DNA from: Nitrospirota bacterium
Lineage (GTDB): Bacteria; NPL-UPA2; JAGMAN01
Reading direction: 5' to 3'
NCBI GenBank assembly: GCA_030605915.1
Contig: JAUWHM010000097.1
Span: 1-5,451 of the forward strand
DNA length: 5,451 nt
A program made the position numbers and the translations under genes. Below, one piece after another: positions 1 through 4,975 of this stretch; within the stretch, counting starts at the first letter, position 1; each line of letters opens with the position of its first letter. The notes under the pieces were generated by a model that searched no databases, had not been told where the DNA came from, and saw only the letters and a list, made by a program, of their open reading frames with translations.

Positions 1-209
1 ATCTAATTAAGGCTGGTGATACCATCCGGGTCAAGGAGAAGAGCAAGAAAATCAAGGAGATCATGGAACTCACTAAGGAAAGGGAGGTGCCCAGTTGGCT
101 GGAGACGGATAGAAGGGGTTTGGCAGGGACGGTGGCTAAGACTCCTTCCCGAGAGGAGATAGCCGTTCCTATTCAGGAAAAACTAATTGTTGAGCTTTTA
201 TCAAGATAA
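1..209 (+). CDS. rpsD: 30S ribosomal protein S4, C-terminal part (5' end outside the window)
   Basis: S4 is a primary 16S rRNA-binding protein of the small subunit and, in some bacteria, a translational repressor of its own operon. The reading frame begins at base 3 and gives the last 68 residues. They contain the usual S4 tail: a KAGDTIRVKEKSKK segment at the end of the S4 RNA-binding domain, then a PSWLETD motif, a TPSREEI motif, and the terminal IVELLSR. Most S4 proteins end in a VEYYSK/VEFYSR-like sequence, so the LLSR ending is a small deviation. The stop is TAA, 23 nt before rpoA, with no terminator between, which fits co-transcription. Identification rests on the tail motifs plus the rpoA/rplQ neighbours and is firm. 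Confidence 0.95.
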   Translation, partial: LIKAGDTIRVKEKSKKIKEIMELTKEREVPSWLETDRRGLAGTVAKTPSREEIAVPIQEKLIVELLSR

Positions 210-232
210 GAGAATCTTTATGGAGGTAGAGA

Positions 233-1198
233 ATGAGTCCGAAATGGAGAGGACTGGAGCTTCCTAAGAAATTGAGCTGGGATGAGGAGACTCAAAGCCC
301 CATCTATGGAAAGCTTATTGCTGAACCCCTGGAGCGAGGTTATGGAGTGACGGTGGGGAATGGTCTGCGCCGAGTTCTCCTCTCCTCCCTGGAAGGGGCC
401 GCCGTCACCTCGGTGAGGATCGAAAGTGTTCTACATGAGTTCTCCACCATCCCCGGGGTGAGAGAGGACGTTACCGAGATAATCCTCAATCTGAAGCAGC
501 TTCTTATCAGACTTCATGGCCGGGAGCCAAGAACACTCTGGATTAAAGCCAGGGGAGAGAGGGAAGTGAGAGCCGCTGATATCATTAAGGACAGTCAAGT
601 AGAAATCCTGAATCCCAATCTCCATCTTGCTACCCTGAACAAGGAAGCCAAGTTAGGGATGGAGGTAGAAGTGGGTTTAGGGAAAGGATATGTCTCGGCC
701 GAGAAGAATAAGAAGGAGGACCAACCCATCGGGGTCATTCCCGTCGATTCCATATTCAGTCCAGTAAGGAAGGTGAGTTACAATGTGGAGAATACCCGGG
801 TGGGCCAGGAGACTGATTACGACCGACTGATTTTAGAGGTCTGGACTGATGGAACCATCTCTCCTCAGGAGGCAGTGGAGAAGGCGGCTGAAATTATGAA
901 GAAACATTTCGCCATGTTCGTTTCTCCCGAGGAGGAAATTGAGAAAGAGGTGGAGGATCTGAGCGAAGAGGAGAAGAAACGACGGGAGTGTCTGAAGATG
1001 AATGTGTCTGAACTGGAGCTCTCCGTGCGGGCAGCCAATTGCTTTAAGGAGGCTGAGATTGAGACGGTCACGGACTTGGTTCAAAAGACGGAAGCGGACA
1101 TGTTAAAGTATCCTAATTTTGGGAAGAAGTCCCTGTCTGAGGTAAAAGAAATTTTGGCTGAGATGGGGCTCTCCTTTGAAATGAAACTACCCGAATAA
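233..1198 (+). CDS. rpoA: DNA-directed RNA polymerase subunit alpha
   Basis: Alpha dimerises to start assembly of core RNA polymerase, and its C-terminal domain contacts UP-element DNA and activators. The 321-residue product is close to the 329 residues of E. coli. The N-terminal domain (about 1-230) has the hallmark EPLERGYGVTVGNGLRRVLL (31-50), then SSLEGAAVTSVRI (51-63) and HEFSTIPGVREDVTEI (68-83). An acidic and basic linker (231-252) leads to the C-terminal domain (257-321). By alignment, R266, N269, G297, K299 and S300 match E. coli R265, N268, G296, K298 and S299, so the DNA-contact face is kept. The usual NLGKKSL motif reads NFGKKSL (295-301). GGAGG at 222-226 lies 6 nt before the ATG, which supports this start. 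The gene sits between rpsD and rplQ as in most bacteria. Confidence 0.98.
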   Translation: MSPKWRGLELPKKLSWDEETQSPIYGKLIAEPLERGYGVTVGNGLRRVLLSSLEGAAVTSVRIESVLHEFSTIPGVREDVTEIILNLKQLLIRLHGREPRTLWIKARGEREVRAADIIKDSQVEILNPNLHLATLNKEAKLGMEVEVGLGKGYVSAEKNKKEDQPIGVIPVDSIFSPVRKVSYNVENTRVGQETDYDRLILEVWTDGTISPQEAVEKAAEIMKKHFAMFVSPEEEIEKEVEDLSEEEKKRRECLKMNVSELELSVRAANCFKEAEIETVTDLVQKTEADMLKYPNFGKKSLSEVKEILAEMGLSFEMKLPE

Positions 1199-1199
1199 T

Positions 1200-1604
1200 A
1201 TGCGGCACCGAAAAGCAGGTCGGAAATTAGGGCGAACCAGCAGCCACCGAAAAGCGCTACTCCGTAATTTGGTTCGGGCCCTCTTTGAGCATGAGCGGAT
1301 AAAGACGACAGAGGCCAAGGGGAAGGAACTCATCTCTTTGGCCAATAGGCTGATGAGCTTAGCCAAAAGAGGGGATCTCAGAGCCCGGCGTCAGGTCGCC
1401 GAGCTCATAACAGATAAGGAGCTCATCTCCAAACTCTTCAATGACATTGCCCCTCGTTTGACGGAAAGGAGAAGTGGCTATACCCGCCTGCGGAGGCTTT
1501 CTCCCCGTCCGGGCGATGCGGCCTCTTTAGTCTTGATTGAGTTAGTGGAAAGGCGAGAAGAGAAAGAAAAGGGCAAAAGGAAGAAGAAAGAGAAAAAGAG
1601 CTAA
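1200..1604 (+). CDS. rplQ: 50S ribosomal protein L17
   Basis: L17 is a large-subunit protein near the exit-tunnel side of the ribosome. The 134-residue product opens with the almost invariant MRHRKAGRKLGRTSSHRKAL, followed by LFEHERIKTTEAK (28-40). It carries the late motif RSGYTRLRRLSPRPGDAA, then LVLIELVER. A Lys/Glu-rich tail of about 20 residues (KGKRKKKEKK) makes it slightly longer than E. coli L17 (127 aa). The ATG starts one base after the rpoA TAA (TAATATG), and the 20 bases upstream hold no good Shine-Dalgarno sequence. I infer that translation is coupled to rpoA by reinitiation. No T-tailed terminator is visible after the TAA stop. Confidence 0.98.
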   Translation: MRHRKAGRKLGRTSSHRKALLRNLVRALFEHERIKTTEAKGKELISLANRLMSLAKRGDLRARRQVAELITDKELISKLFNDIAPRLTERRSGYTRLRRLSPRPGDAASLVLIELVERREEKEKGKRKKKEKKS

Positions 1605-1606
1605 TA

Positions 1607-1649
1607 ATTTAGCTTTGGCAGAATTTAGCAAGGGTTCCATTTAGCTAAA
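1607..1649 (+). repeat. Three ATTTAGC copies at 16-bp spacing
   Basis: ATTTAGC begins at 1607, 1623 and 1639, exactly 16 bp apart, just after the rplQ stop. The first two copies share an extra leading A (AATTTAGC). The third is part of a perfect 10-bp palindrome, TTTAGCTAAA (1640-1649). The spacer sequences between copies are unrelated. They could be protein-binding iterons or a decayed short tandem repeat. Three 7-mers in AT-rich DNA could also arise by chance, though the even spacing is notable. The rest of the spacer up to 1752 holds no clear terminator or RNA gene. Confidence 0.35.
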
Positions 1650-1752
1650 CAAACCAGCCTCCACATTAAGAGGGCCATTTCGAGGGAAGAGCTTAAATTG
1701 TAGTTTGGCCGATTGATGAAGTTGCCCAGTTGAATAAATCGAGGGACTGAGA

Positions 1753-2577
1753 ATGTACGAAGAATATTGGGGTTTGAAGGAGAAACCGTTTGAAAATACT
1801 CCCGATCCCCATTTCCTTTATCAGTCTCCTCAGCATGAAGAGGGACTATCAAGGCTACTTTATGTTGTCCAGCAGCGCAAGGGAGCCGGGATGTTGACAG
1901 GAGTTTTTGGGTGTGGCAAGACCCTTCTGAGCTGGGCCCTCTTGAACGAACTTGACAGAGATAGATATAGGCTCGCCCTGATAACTGACCCCCAGGTCTC
2001 CCCCATAGAGCTTCTAAGGTCAATTGCTCACGCCCTTGGAGCAGGAGAAATTCCTCTCCAAAAGACAGACCTTCTCATAATTATTAAGAGTATCCTCACC
2101 AACAACATGAAAGATGGCAAAGATTCCGTCGTTATCATAGACGAGGCGCATGTCATTGATGATAAAGATGTCTTTGAGCAGATAAGGCTCTTGCTGAATT
2201 TACAACTTCAAACCAGGTTTCTCTTAACAATACTGCTACTGGGGCAACCCGAGTTAAGAAATAAGATTGATGCCAACAAACAATTAGCCCAGAGGATAGC
2301 TATGGGGTATCACCTGGATCCCTTGAGTGAGGAGGAGACCTCAAGTTACATATCCCATCGGTTGAATATTGCTAAAGCGCAAAAGCCCATTTTTACTGAT
2401 GAGGCAGTTAAGCTTATCTTTCAGGATTCTGGAGGCATCCCAAGAAGAATAAATCAAATCTGTGATATGGGTCTTTTTACAGGATATGCTAAAAAGGTTG
2501 AGGCAGTAGATGAAAAGATTATTCAAGAGGCAATGGATGGCTTAGGAATGCGAGCGAGGGTAATAGTAAATGGCTGA
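1753..2577 (+). CDS. GspA/ExeA-type AAA ATPase, single-domain form
   Basis: This is a P-loop ATPase of the family that includes GspA/ExeA, the type II secretion assembly ATPase, and the transposition ATPases TniB and MuB. The N-terminus MYEEYWGLKEKPFENTPDPH is the family signature. Walker A is GVFGCGKT (50-57), with Cys at 54 where Thr or Ser is more usual. Walker B is VVIIDEAH (126-133). The sensor-1-like segment is LLLGQPEL (161-168), a candidate arginine finger lies at QRI (180-182), and GGIPRRIN (227-234) is the sensor-2 region. At 274 residues it has only the ATPase domain: ExeA proper adds a membrane segment and a periplasmic peptidoglycan-binding region, both missing here. GAGGG at 1741-1745 lies 7 nt before the ATG. 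No gspB/exeB partner or transposase is nearby, so its client is unknown. It may act in envelope or secretion assembly, or be a stand-alone relative. Confidence 0.9.
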   Translation: MYEEYWGLKEKPFENTPDPHFLYQSPQHEEGLSRLLYVVQQRKGAGMLTGVFGCGKTLLSWALLNELDRDRYRLALITDPQVSPIELLRSIAHALGAGEIPLQKTDLLIIIKSILTNNMKDGKDSVVIIDEAHVIDDKDVFEQIRLLLNLQLQTRFLLTILLLGQPELRNKIDANKQLAQRIAMGYHLDPLSEEETSSYISHRLNIAKAQKPIFTDEAVKLIFQDSGGIPRRINQICDMGLFTGYAKKVEAVDEKIIQEAMDGLGMRARVIVNG

Positions 2578-2594
2578 TACGAGGGAGTGAAGAC

Positions 2595-2678
2595 ATGCCA
2601 GCTCTTTCCTGGATAGTTGTTGGAGTAGGTGTTGCGTTGCTCATCATAGCCATTGTTCTTGGCTTGAGGAAGCGATAG
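2595..2678 (+). CDS. Possible 27-residue single-span membrane peptide
   Basis: A short frame follows the ATPase stop by 17 nt. It is preceded by GAGGGAGTGA (2581-2590), a purine-rich stretch that could serve as ribosome binding site 4 nt or more before the ATG. The predicted peptide begins MPALSW, has a continuous hydrophobic core of about 17 residues (IVVGVGVALLIIAIVLG), and ends LRKR. The pattern is a minimal membrane helix with a positive-inside C-terminus. I do not recognise a family. Position and signals suggest co-transcription with the ATPase. A hydrophobic frame this short can occur by chance or be the remnant of a longer membrane gene, so the call is tentative. Confidence 0.4.
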   Translation: MPALSWIVVGVGVALLIIAIVLGLRKR

Positions 2679-2714
2679 AGATAAACACTGCTCTGGTTGC
2701 TTTGGCCCTCTTGA

Positions 2715-2930
2715 TTTGGGCTCTTACCTTTTACCGTCACTGACCCCAATGATAACATTACCTCTTATGCTTATGATGTAGTCAATAGACTGATTGAGGT
2801 AACTGACCCACTGAATGCTATCACCAGCTACAGATACGATAAAGAAGGGAAATACATCTAGACACAGAGCATGGGAAGAATCAGGTCTTACTGAAGAATA
2901 TGGCTATAATCCCTGGGAGGAGACATGGAG
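2715..2930 (+). pseudogene. Relic of an RHS/YD-repeat protein
   Basis: The frame 2715-2861 (ending TAG at 2859-2861) contains two consecutive YD-repeat units: VTDPNDNITSYAYD, then VNRLIEVTDPLNAITSYRYD followed by KEGKYI. The period and the T-D-P...T-S-Y-x-Y-D pattern are those of RHS/YD-repeat proteins, large secreted or surface polymorphic-toxin proteins. There is no start codon: the frame is closed upstream by TGA at 2712-2714. A weaker match lies in the next frame, ESGLTEEYGYNPWEET (2878-2925). It resembles the segment near the end of an RHS core (x-x-G-x-x-x-E-Y-x-Y-D-P-W/F-G). The two pieces in different frames suggest a fragment with a frameshift. The first piece is convincing and the second is only suggestive. 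No intact RHS gene is in the window. Confidence 0.7.
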
Positions 2931-2939
2931 GGAGGATAA

Positions 2940-2949
2940 GCAGGCCTGC
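2940..2949. repeat. 10-bp perfect palindrome GCAGGCCTGC
   Basis: GCAGGCCTGC is self-complementary. It lies in the untranslated stretch between the RHS relic and the lipoprotein. The same half-sites, GCAGGC and GCCTGC, recur as separated arms at 3883-3888 and 3909-3914. That hints at a dispersed GC-rich repeat family in an otherwise moderate-GC region. It could equally be coincidence. Confidence 0.3.
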
Positions 2950-3009
2950 GGAACCCGCACCACAACGTCAGTAGAGGCATTTATTATTAAACCAAGCCGA
3001 GGTATAATG

Positions 3010-3762
3010 ATGAGCAAAATAACCGTATGGATGGTCGTGGGTCTGGTATCAGTGCTTCTTACTAGCTGTGGCGGAACTAGCCAGACAGTGGAAGAATTAT
3101 ATAAGAAGGCATGTAATGAATTCTATAAGGAGCTTGGACGAGAGTTAAAGAAATCCGAATCTTGGGCCAATAGAAATTCAGATACATGGTTTACCGATGT
3201 TAAAGAAAAAGGTTTTAATGCAGCGCCTAAAAAAGATGCATTAACTGTGTTATTAAAAAAACTGAACCGCTTAATTAGTACTTATCCGAGTAGCGAATGG
3301 GCAGACGATGCGCAATTATTAAAGGCAGTTCTATTAGATTCTGACCCTGAGAGGCAAATAGCTGAATACCAAAAATTTGTTAAAAATTACCCAGACGCTA
3401 AACTTGAAGATTGGACAATAAATAATGGCAAATTTTGGTGTCCTTCCCATATCAAAGAAATCACTCCAGTTAGATACGCCCAGTCACAGATTGCTTTTAT
3501 ATACAAGGACTCTTTAAAAGATTATGCGCAGGCGATCAATGAATACAGCAACTTAATCGAAAGTTACGAAAGAGAGCCAAAGTTAGCTGATATAGCCATA
3601 GGAGAATTGGTACTTACATATCATTACTTAAAAGAATGTTATGAAGAGCTGGAAGAGACTGCCAAGATAAGAGCCATAAGTGATAAAATAGAGAAACGGA
3701 AAGAAGAGATAAGAAGTAGAGGGGAGAAAGGAGAAACAGCAAAATCTTCTCCTCAAATTTAA
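3010..3762 (+). CDS. Outer-membrane-type lipoprotein with TPR-like helices
   Basis: The 250-residue product starts with a type II signal peptide: MSKIT, then a hydrophobic core (WMVVGLVSVL, 7-16) and the lipobox LTSC with acylated Cys20. Gly at +2 and +3 would not retain it in the inner membrane under the E. coli Lol rule. The mature part is helical and looks TPR-like. YPSSEWADDAQ (92-102), FVKNYPDA (123-130) and FIYKDSLKDYAQAINEYSNL (163-182) resemble helices of BamD/YfiO- and YbgF-type lipoproteins. A charged, Lys/Glu-rich tail closes the protein from about residue 210. GAGGT (2999-3003) lies 6 nt before ATG 3010, and the adjacent ATG at 3007 is less well spaced. The frame is open back to 2815, but those 65 residues have no signal sequence and cross the RHS relic, so I reject that start. 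Codons are visibly more AT-rich than in rpoA. The specific role is unknown. Confidence 0.85.
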   Translation: MSKITVWMVVGLVSVLLTSCGGTSQTVEELYKKACNEFYKELGRELKKSESWANRNSDTWFTDVKEKGFNAAPKKDALTVLLKKLNRLISTYPSSEWADDAQLLKAVLLDSDPERQIAEYQKFVKNYPDAKLEDWTINNGKFWCPSHIKEITPVRYAQSQIAFIYKDSLKDYAQAINEYSNLIESYEREPKLADIAIGELVLTYHYLKECYEELEETAKIRAISDKIEKRKEEIRSRGEKGETAKSSPQI

Positions 3763-3823
3763 CTCTCTACCTTTTATCAACTCTACCCTTTCGGTCGTAA
3801 AAGGGGATGTTTTCTTTATCTCC

Positions 3824-3857
3824 AAAAGCTGAGGTAACTCCCTCAGCTTTTTTTATT
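3824..3857 (+). terminator. Rho-independent terminator after the lipoprotein gene
   Basis: An 11-bp perfect stem, AAAAGCTGAGG (3824-3834) with CCTCAGCTTTT (3841-3851), closes a 6-nt loop (TAACTC). The T run continues to 3854 and is followed by ATT. It lies 62 nt after the lipoprotein stop and should end that transcript. A second, weaker inverted repeat upstream (CCTTTTA 3770-3776 with TAAAAGG 3798-3804) may add structure to the 3' UTR. Confidence 0.9.
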
Positions 3858-4120
3858 GTCCAAAACTATTGGTAGGACTGAGGCAGGCGCGGTCGGGCAT
3901 TCCTGACTGCCTGCACCCGCTTGGGCGGGTGGCAATCGGCAGCCAGTGATGATTAAACTCAGGTAGCATGGTCAGGCTCCTTTCCCCAGCCAGCATCAGT
4001 TTGTGACAATGTCATCGTCCTCATTATAGCAACGGGGGTAGCCTGCCTTGCCCCTAAGTTGCCCTTTTTATCGTTTTATCTTCATTCCAATGGTCTTCTT
4101 CCTTTTCTTCCTCCTGGGTA
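3858..4120. other. Gene-free stretch with GC-rich inverted repeats
   Basis: I find no supported gene on either strand between the terminator and the HATPase relic. A + strand frame at about 4012-4070 reads DNVIVLIIATGVACLAPKLP and is hydrophobic, but it has no start signal and I do not recognise it. The visible structure is confined to the inverted repeats at 3883-3942, listed separately. Confidence 0.6.
3883..3942. repeat. Nested GC-rich inverted repeats
   Basis: The core is a perfect 7-bp stem, CACCCGC (3914-3920) with GCGGGTG (3925-3931), around the loop TTGG. An outer pair, CTGCC (3907-3911) with GGCAG (3938-3942), can extend it. A competing pair, GCAGGC (3883-3888) with GCCTGC (3909-3914), overlaps the left arm. 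No T run follows, so it is not an ordinary terminator. It resembles dispersed palindromic (REP-like) elements that many genomes carry between genes. That reading is inference. Confidence 0.55.
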
Positions 4121-4264
4121 ATGCGAATCTTGGGAATATATATGATAAAGACATTCATGGATGAGGTTGATTACAGATCTAAGCCAGGAGTGGGGAATAT
4201 CCTGACGATGGTTAAGTACTTACCAAAGAATAAGGAGGAAAGCGAGGTGAAAGAGAATGGCTGA
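4121..4264 (+). pseudogene. C-terminal relic of an RsbW/SpoIIAB-type HATPase (anti-sigma/serine kinase)
   Basis: The 47-codon frame reads MRILGIYMIKTFMDEVDYRS, then KPGVGNILTMVKYLP and a charged tail. This matches the end of the histidine-kinase-like ATPase domain in RsbW/SpoIIAB-type anti-sigma factors and related small serine kinases, where GRGLGIYxIKxFMDEVxY is followed by a short strand and xxxMxKxL. The N-terminal two thirds, with the N box and most of the G-box region, is absent. Upstream in the same frame is only a Ser/Phe-rich, non-homologous stretch, and a TAA lies at 4055-4057. The Gly-rich motif that should open the segment is already eroded (MRILG). No Shine-Dalgarno is evident. 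The match is from memory of the family but is specific in order and spacing. I read it as a truncated, nonfunctional relic. Confidence 0.7.
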
Positions 4265-4388
4265 GAAAGTGGCTAATGTTGGAATAAAGAAGGAGCTATG
4301 ACATCTTTACTTCATTGATAAGAAAGGCGACATCTCCAGGGCCAAGATGGCCCGTGGTGGGAGGAAGAGAAAGAAGAGAAGGAGATAA
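4257..4388 (+). pseudogene. Small basic ORF interrupted by an in-frame TGA
   Basis: The frame opens with GAGGTGA (4243-4249) 7 nt before ATG 4257 and gives MAEKVANVGIKKEL. It meets TGA at 4299-4301, then stays open as HLYFIDKKGDISRAKMARGG followed by a very basic RKRKKRRR tail, ending TAA 4386-4388. The two halves read as one 43-codon peptide. From memory, small proteins of the form MAEKVxxVGIKxExGYLYFxDKxGDVSRxxMARGG exist in several bacterial lineages. In them a Gly falls where the TGA is, so one GGA to TGA change would explain the stop. Its ATG overlaps the stop of the HATPase relic (ATGGCTGA), a normal operon-type junction. The product's function is unknown to me. A real 14-residue peptide is possible but unlikely. 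Confidence 0.5.
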
Positions 4389-4423
4389 CCAAAGTGCTGT
4401 AAATTTGAATGGACATATTTTTA

Positions 4424-4451
4424 TTGACATCCGCTCCCTTTCTGCTATACT
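4424..4451 (+). promoter_or_regulatory. sigma70-type promoter for the DUF4258/DUF2283 unit
   Basis: A perfect -35 TTGACA (4424-4429) and a -10 TATACT (4446-4451, one mismatch to TATAAT) are separated by 16 bp. Initiation would fall near 4458, giving a leader of about 50 nt before ATG 4510. A small inverted repeat, CAGC-TAG-GCTG (4457-4467), sits at the predicted start site and could be an operator half-site pair, but it is short. Confidence 0.75.
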
Positions 4452-4509
4452 AAACTCAGCTAGGCTGGTGAAATGGACAAACAACAGTAAAGCAAAAGGA
4501 ATATAATTT

Positions 4510-4572
4510 ATGGCGGTTCGTTTCCACCCTCATGCACAGGAACGTATGAGGGAGCGTGGGGCTATACTATGA
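4510..4572 (+). pseudogene. Truncated DUF4258 gene (N-terminal 20 codons)
   Basis: AAAGGA (4495-4500) precedes the ATG by 9 nt. The product reads MAVRFHPHAQERMRERGA, then IL and TGA. The pattern F-x-x-H-A-x-E-R-M-x-E-R-G is the characteristic N-terminus of DUF4258 proteins, usually about 80-110 residues and often found beside small antitoxin-like genes. Everything after the first helix is missing. The reading frame closes at a TGA that overlaps the next gene's ATG. An internal deletion joining the gene's beginning to its very end would give this arrangement. Promoter and ribosome binding site are intact, so the short peptide may still be made and may only serve to couple translation of the next gene. 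Confidence 0.65.
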
Positions 4573-4811
4573 GATTCACTTATGATCCTCGTTATAATAT
4601 TGCCTACATCCGATTTCATGAGAAGGTCGCTGATGTAGAAACAATCCGAATCAGCGATGAGTTGGTAGTGGATATGGCTTCGGATGGAACGATTTATGGT
4701 ATCGAGCTGTTAAACGCAAATGAACAAATGAAACGTGAGGACATGGGTAACCTTTTGGTTATCAATGAAGCAACTGGCGAGAAGACCGAGATGCCACTGT
4801 CTATTGGTTAA
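4569..4811 (+). CDS. DUF2283 family small protein
   Basis: The 80-residue product opens MRFTYDPRYNIAYIRFHEKV and continues with VVDMASDGTIYGIELLNA (33-50). The Y-D-P...A-Y-I-R start and the D-x-x-G-x-x-x-G-I-E-L-L-x-A motif define DUF2283, small beta-rich proteins often encoded next to DUF4258 and suspected to be antitoxin-like. An extra C-terminal stretch (51-80) follows the core. GGGG (4558-4561) lies 7 nt before the ATG. The start overlaps the stop of the truncated DUF4258 gene by 2 nt, so the pair shares the promoter at 4424-4451. No clear terminator follows. Family membership is confident; the molecular function is not established. Confidence 0.85.
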   Translation: MRFTYDPRYNIAYIRFHEKVADVETIRISDELVVDMASDGTIYGIELLNANEQMKREDMGNLLVINEATGEKTEMPLSIG

Positions 4812-4906
4812 CAGAAAAGGTTATAAGTTCATTAATCCCTTTCCAGATACCCCAATTTCATATTTTGCCAGAATATTTTCCCCTTAGAACAGAAATCCTT
4901 ATTTAC

Positions 4907-4935
4907 TTGCCAAGATGAGAAGGATGAAGTATACT
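4907..4935 (+). promoter_or_regulatory. sigma70-type promoter for the antiporter gene
   Basis: A -35 TTGCCA (4907-4912) and a -10 TATACT (4930-4935) are spaced by the optimal 17 bp. Initiation near 4942 would leave about 34 nt before ATG 4976, or only about 4 nt before the in-frame ATG at 4946. This matters for choosing the start of the next gene. Confidence 0.65.
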
Positions 4936-4975
4936 ATTCCCTGAGATGCATTATTCTCTTTTCCATTTTCAGGGG

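Noticed and set aside
1713..1740. TTGATG / TAAATC as a promoter for the ATPase
   Set aside because: Both hexamers are weak and initiation would fall within or after the ribosome binding site.
1605..1752. tRNA or other RNA gene in the rplQ-ATPase spacer
   Set aside because: No cloverleaf arms or TTCRA-type T-loop in the right spacing; only weak short inverted repeats.
1625..2023. 132-codon minus-strand frame
   Set aside because: It lies antisense to the well-supported AAA ATPase and shows no family motif; a shadow frame.
3003..3008. Perfect TATAAT as a promoter -10 box
   Set aside because: It overlaps the lipoprotein start codon, and no -35-like hexamer lies 16-18 bp upstream (the sequence there is TTTATT). 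A promoter here would initiate after the chosen start.
4299..4301. Alternative genetic code with TGA read as Gly
   Set aside because: TGA ends the ATPase gene at a sensible place and closes the truncated DUF4258 frame at an operon overlap. Intact genes show no internal TGA, so a nonsense mutation is the simpler explanation.
4315..4506. 63-codon + strand frame beginning MIRKATSPGPRW
   Set aside because: It overlaps the TGA-interrupted basic ORF in another phase, runs across the strong promoter at 4424-4451, has no ribosome binding site and no recognisable motif.
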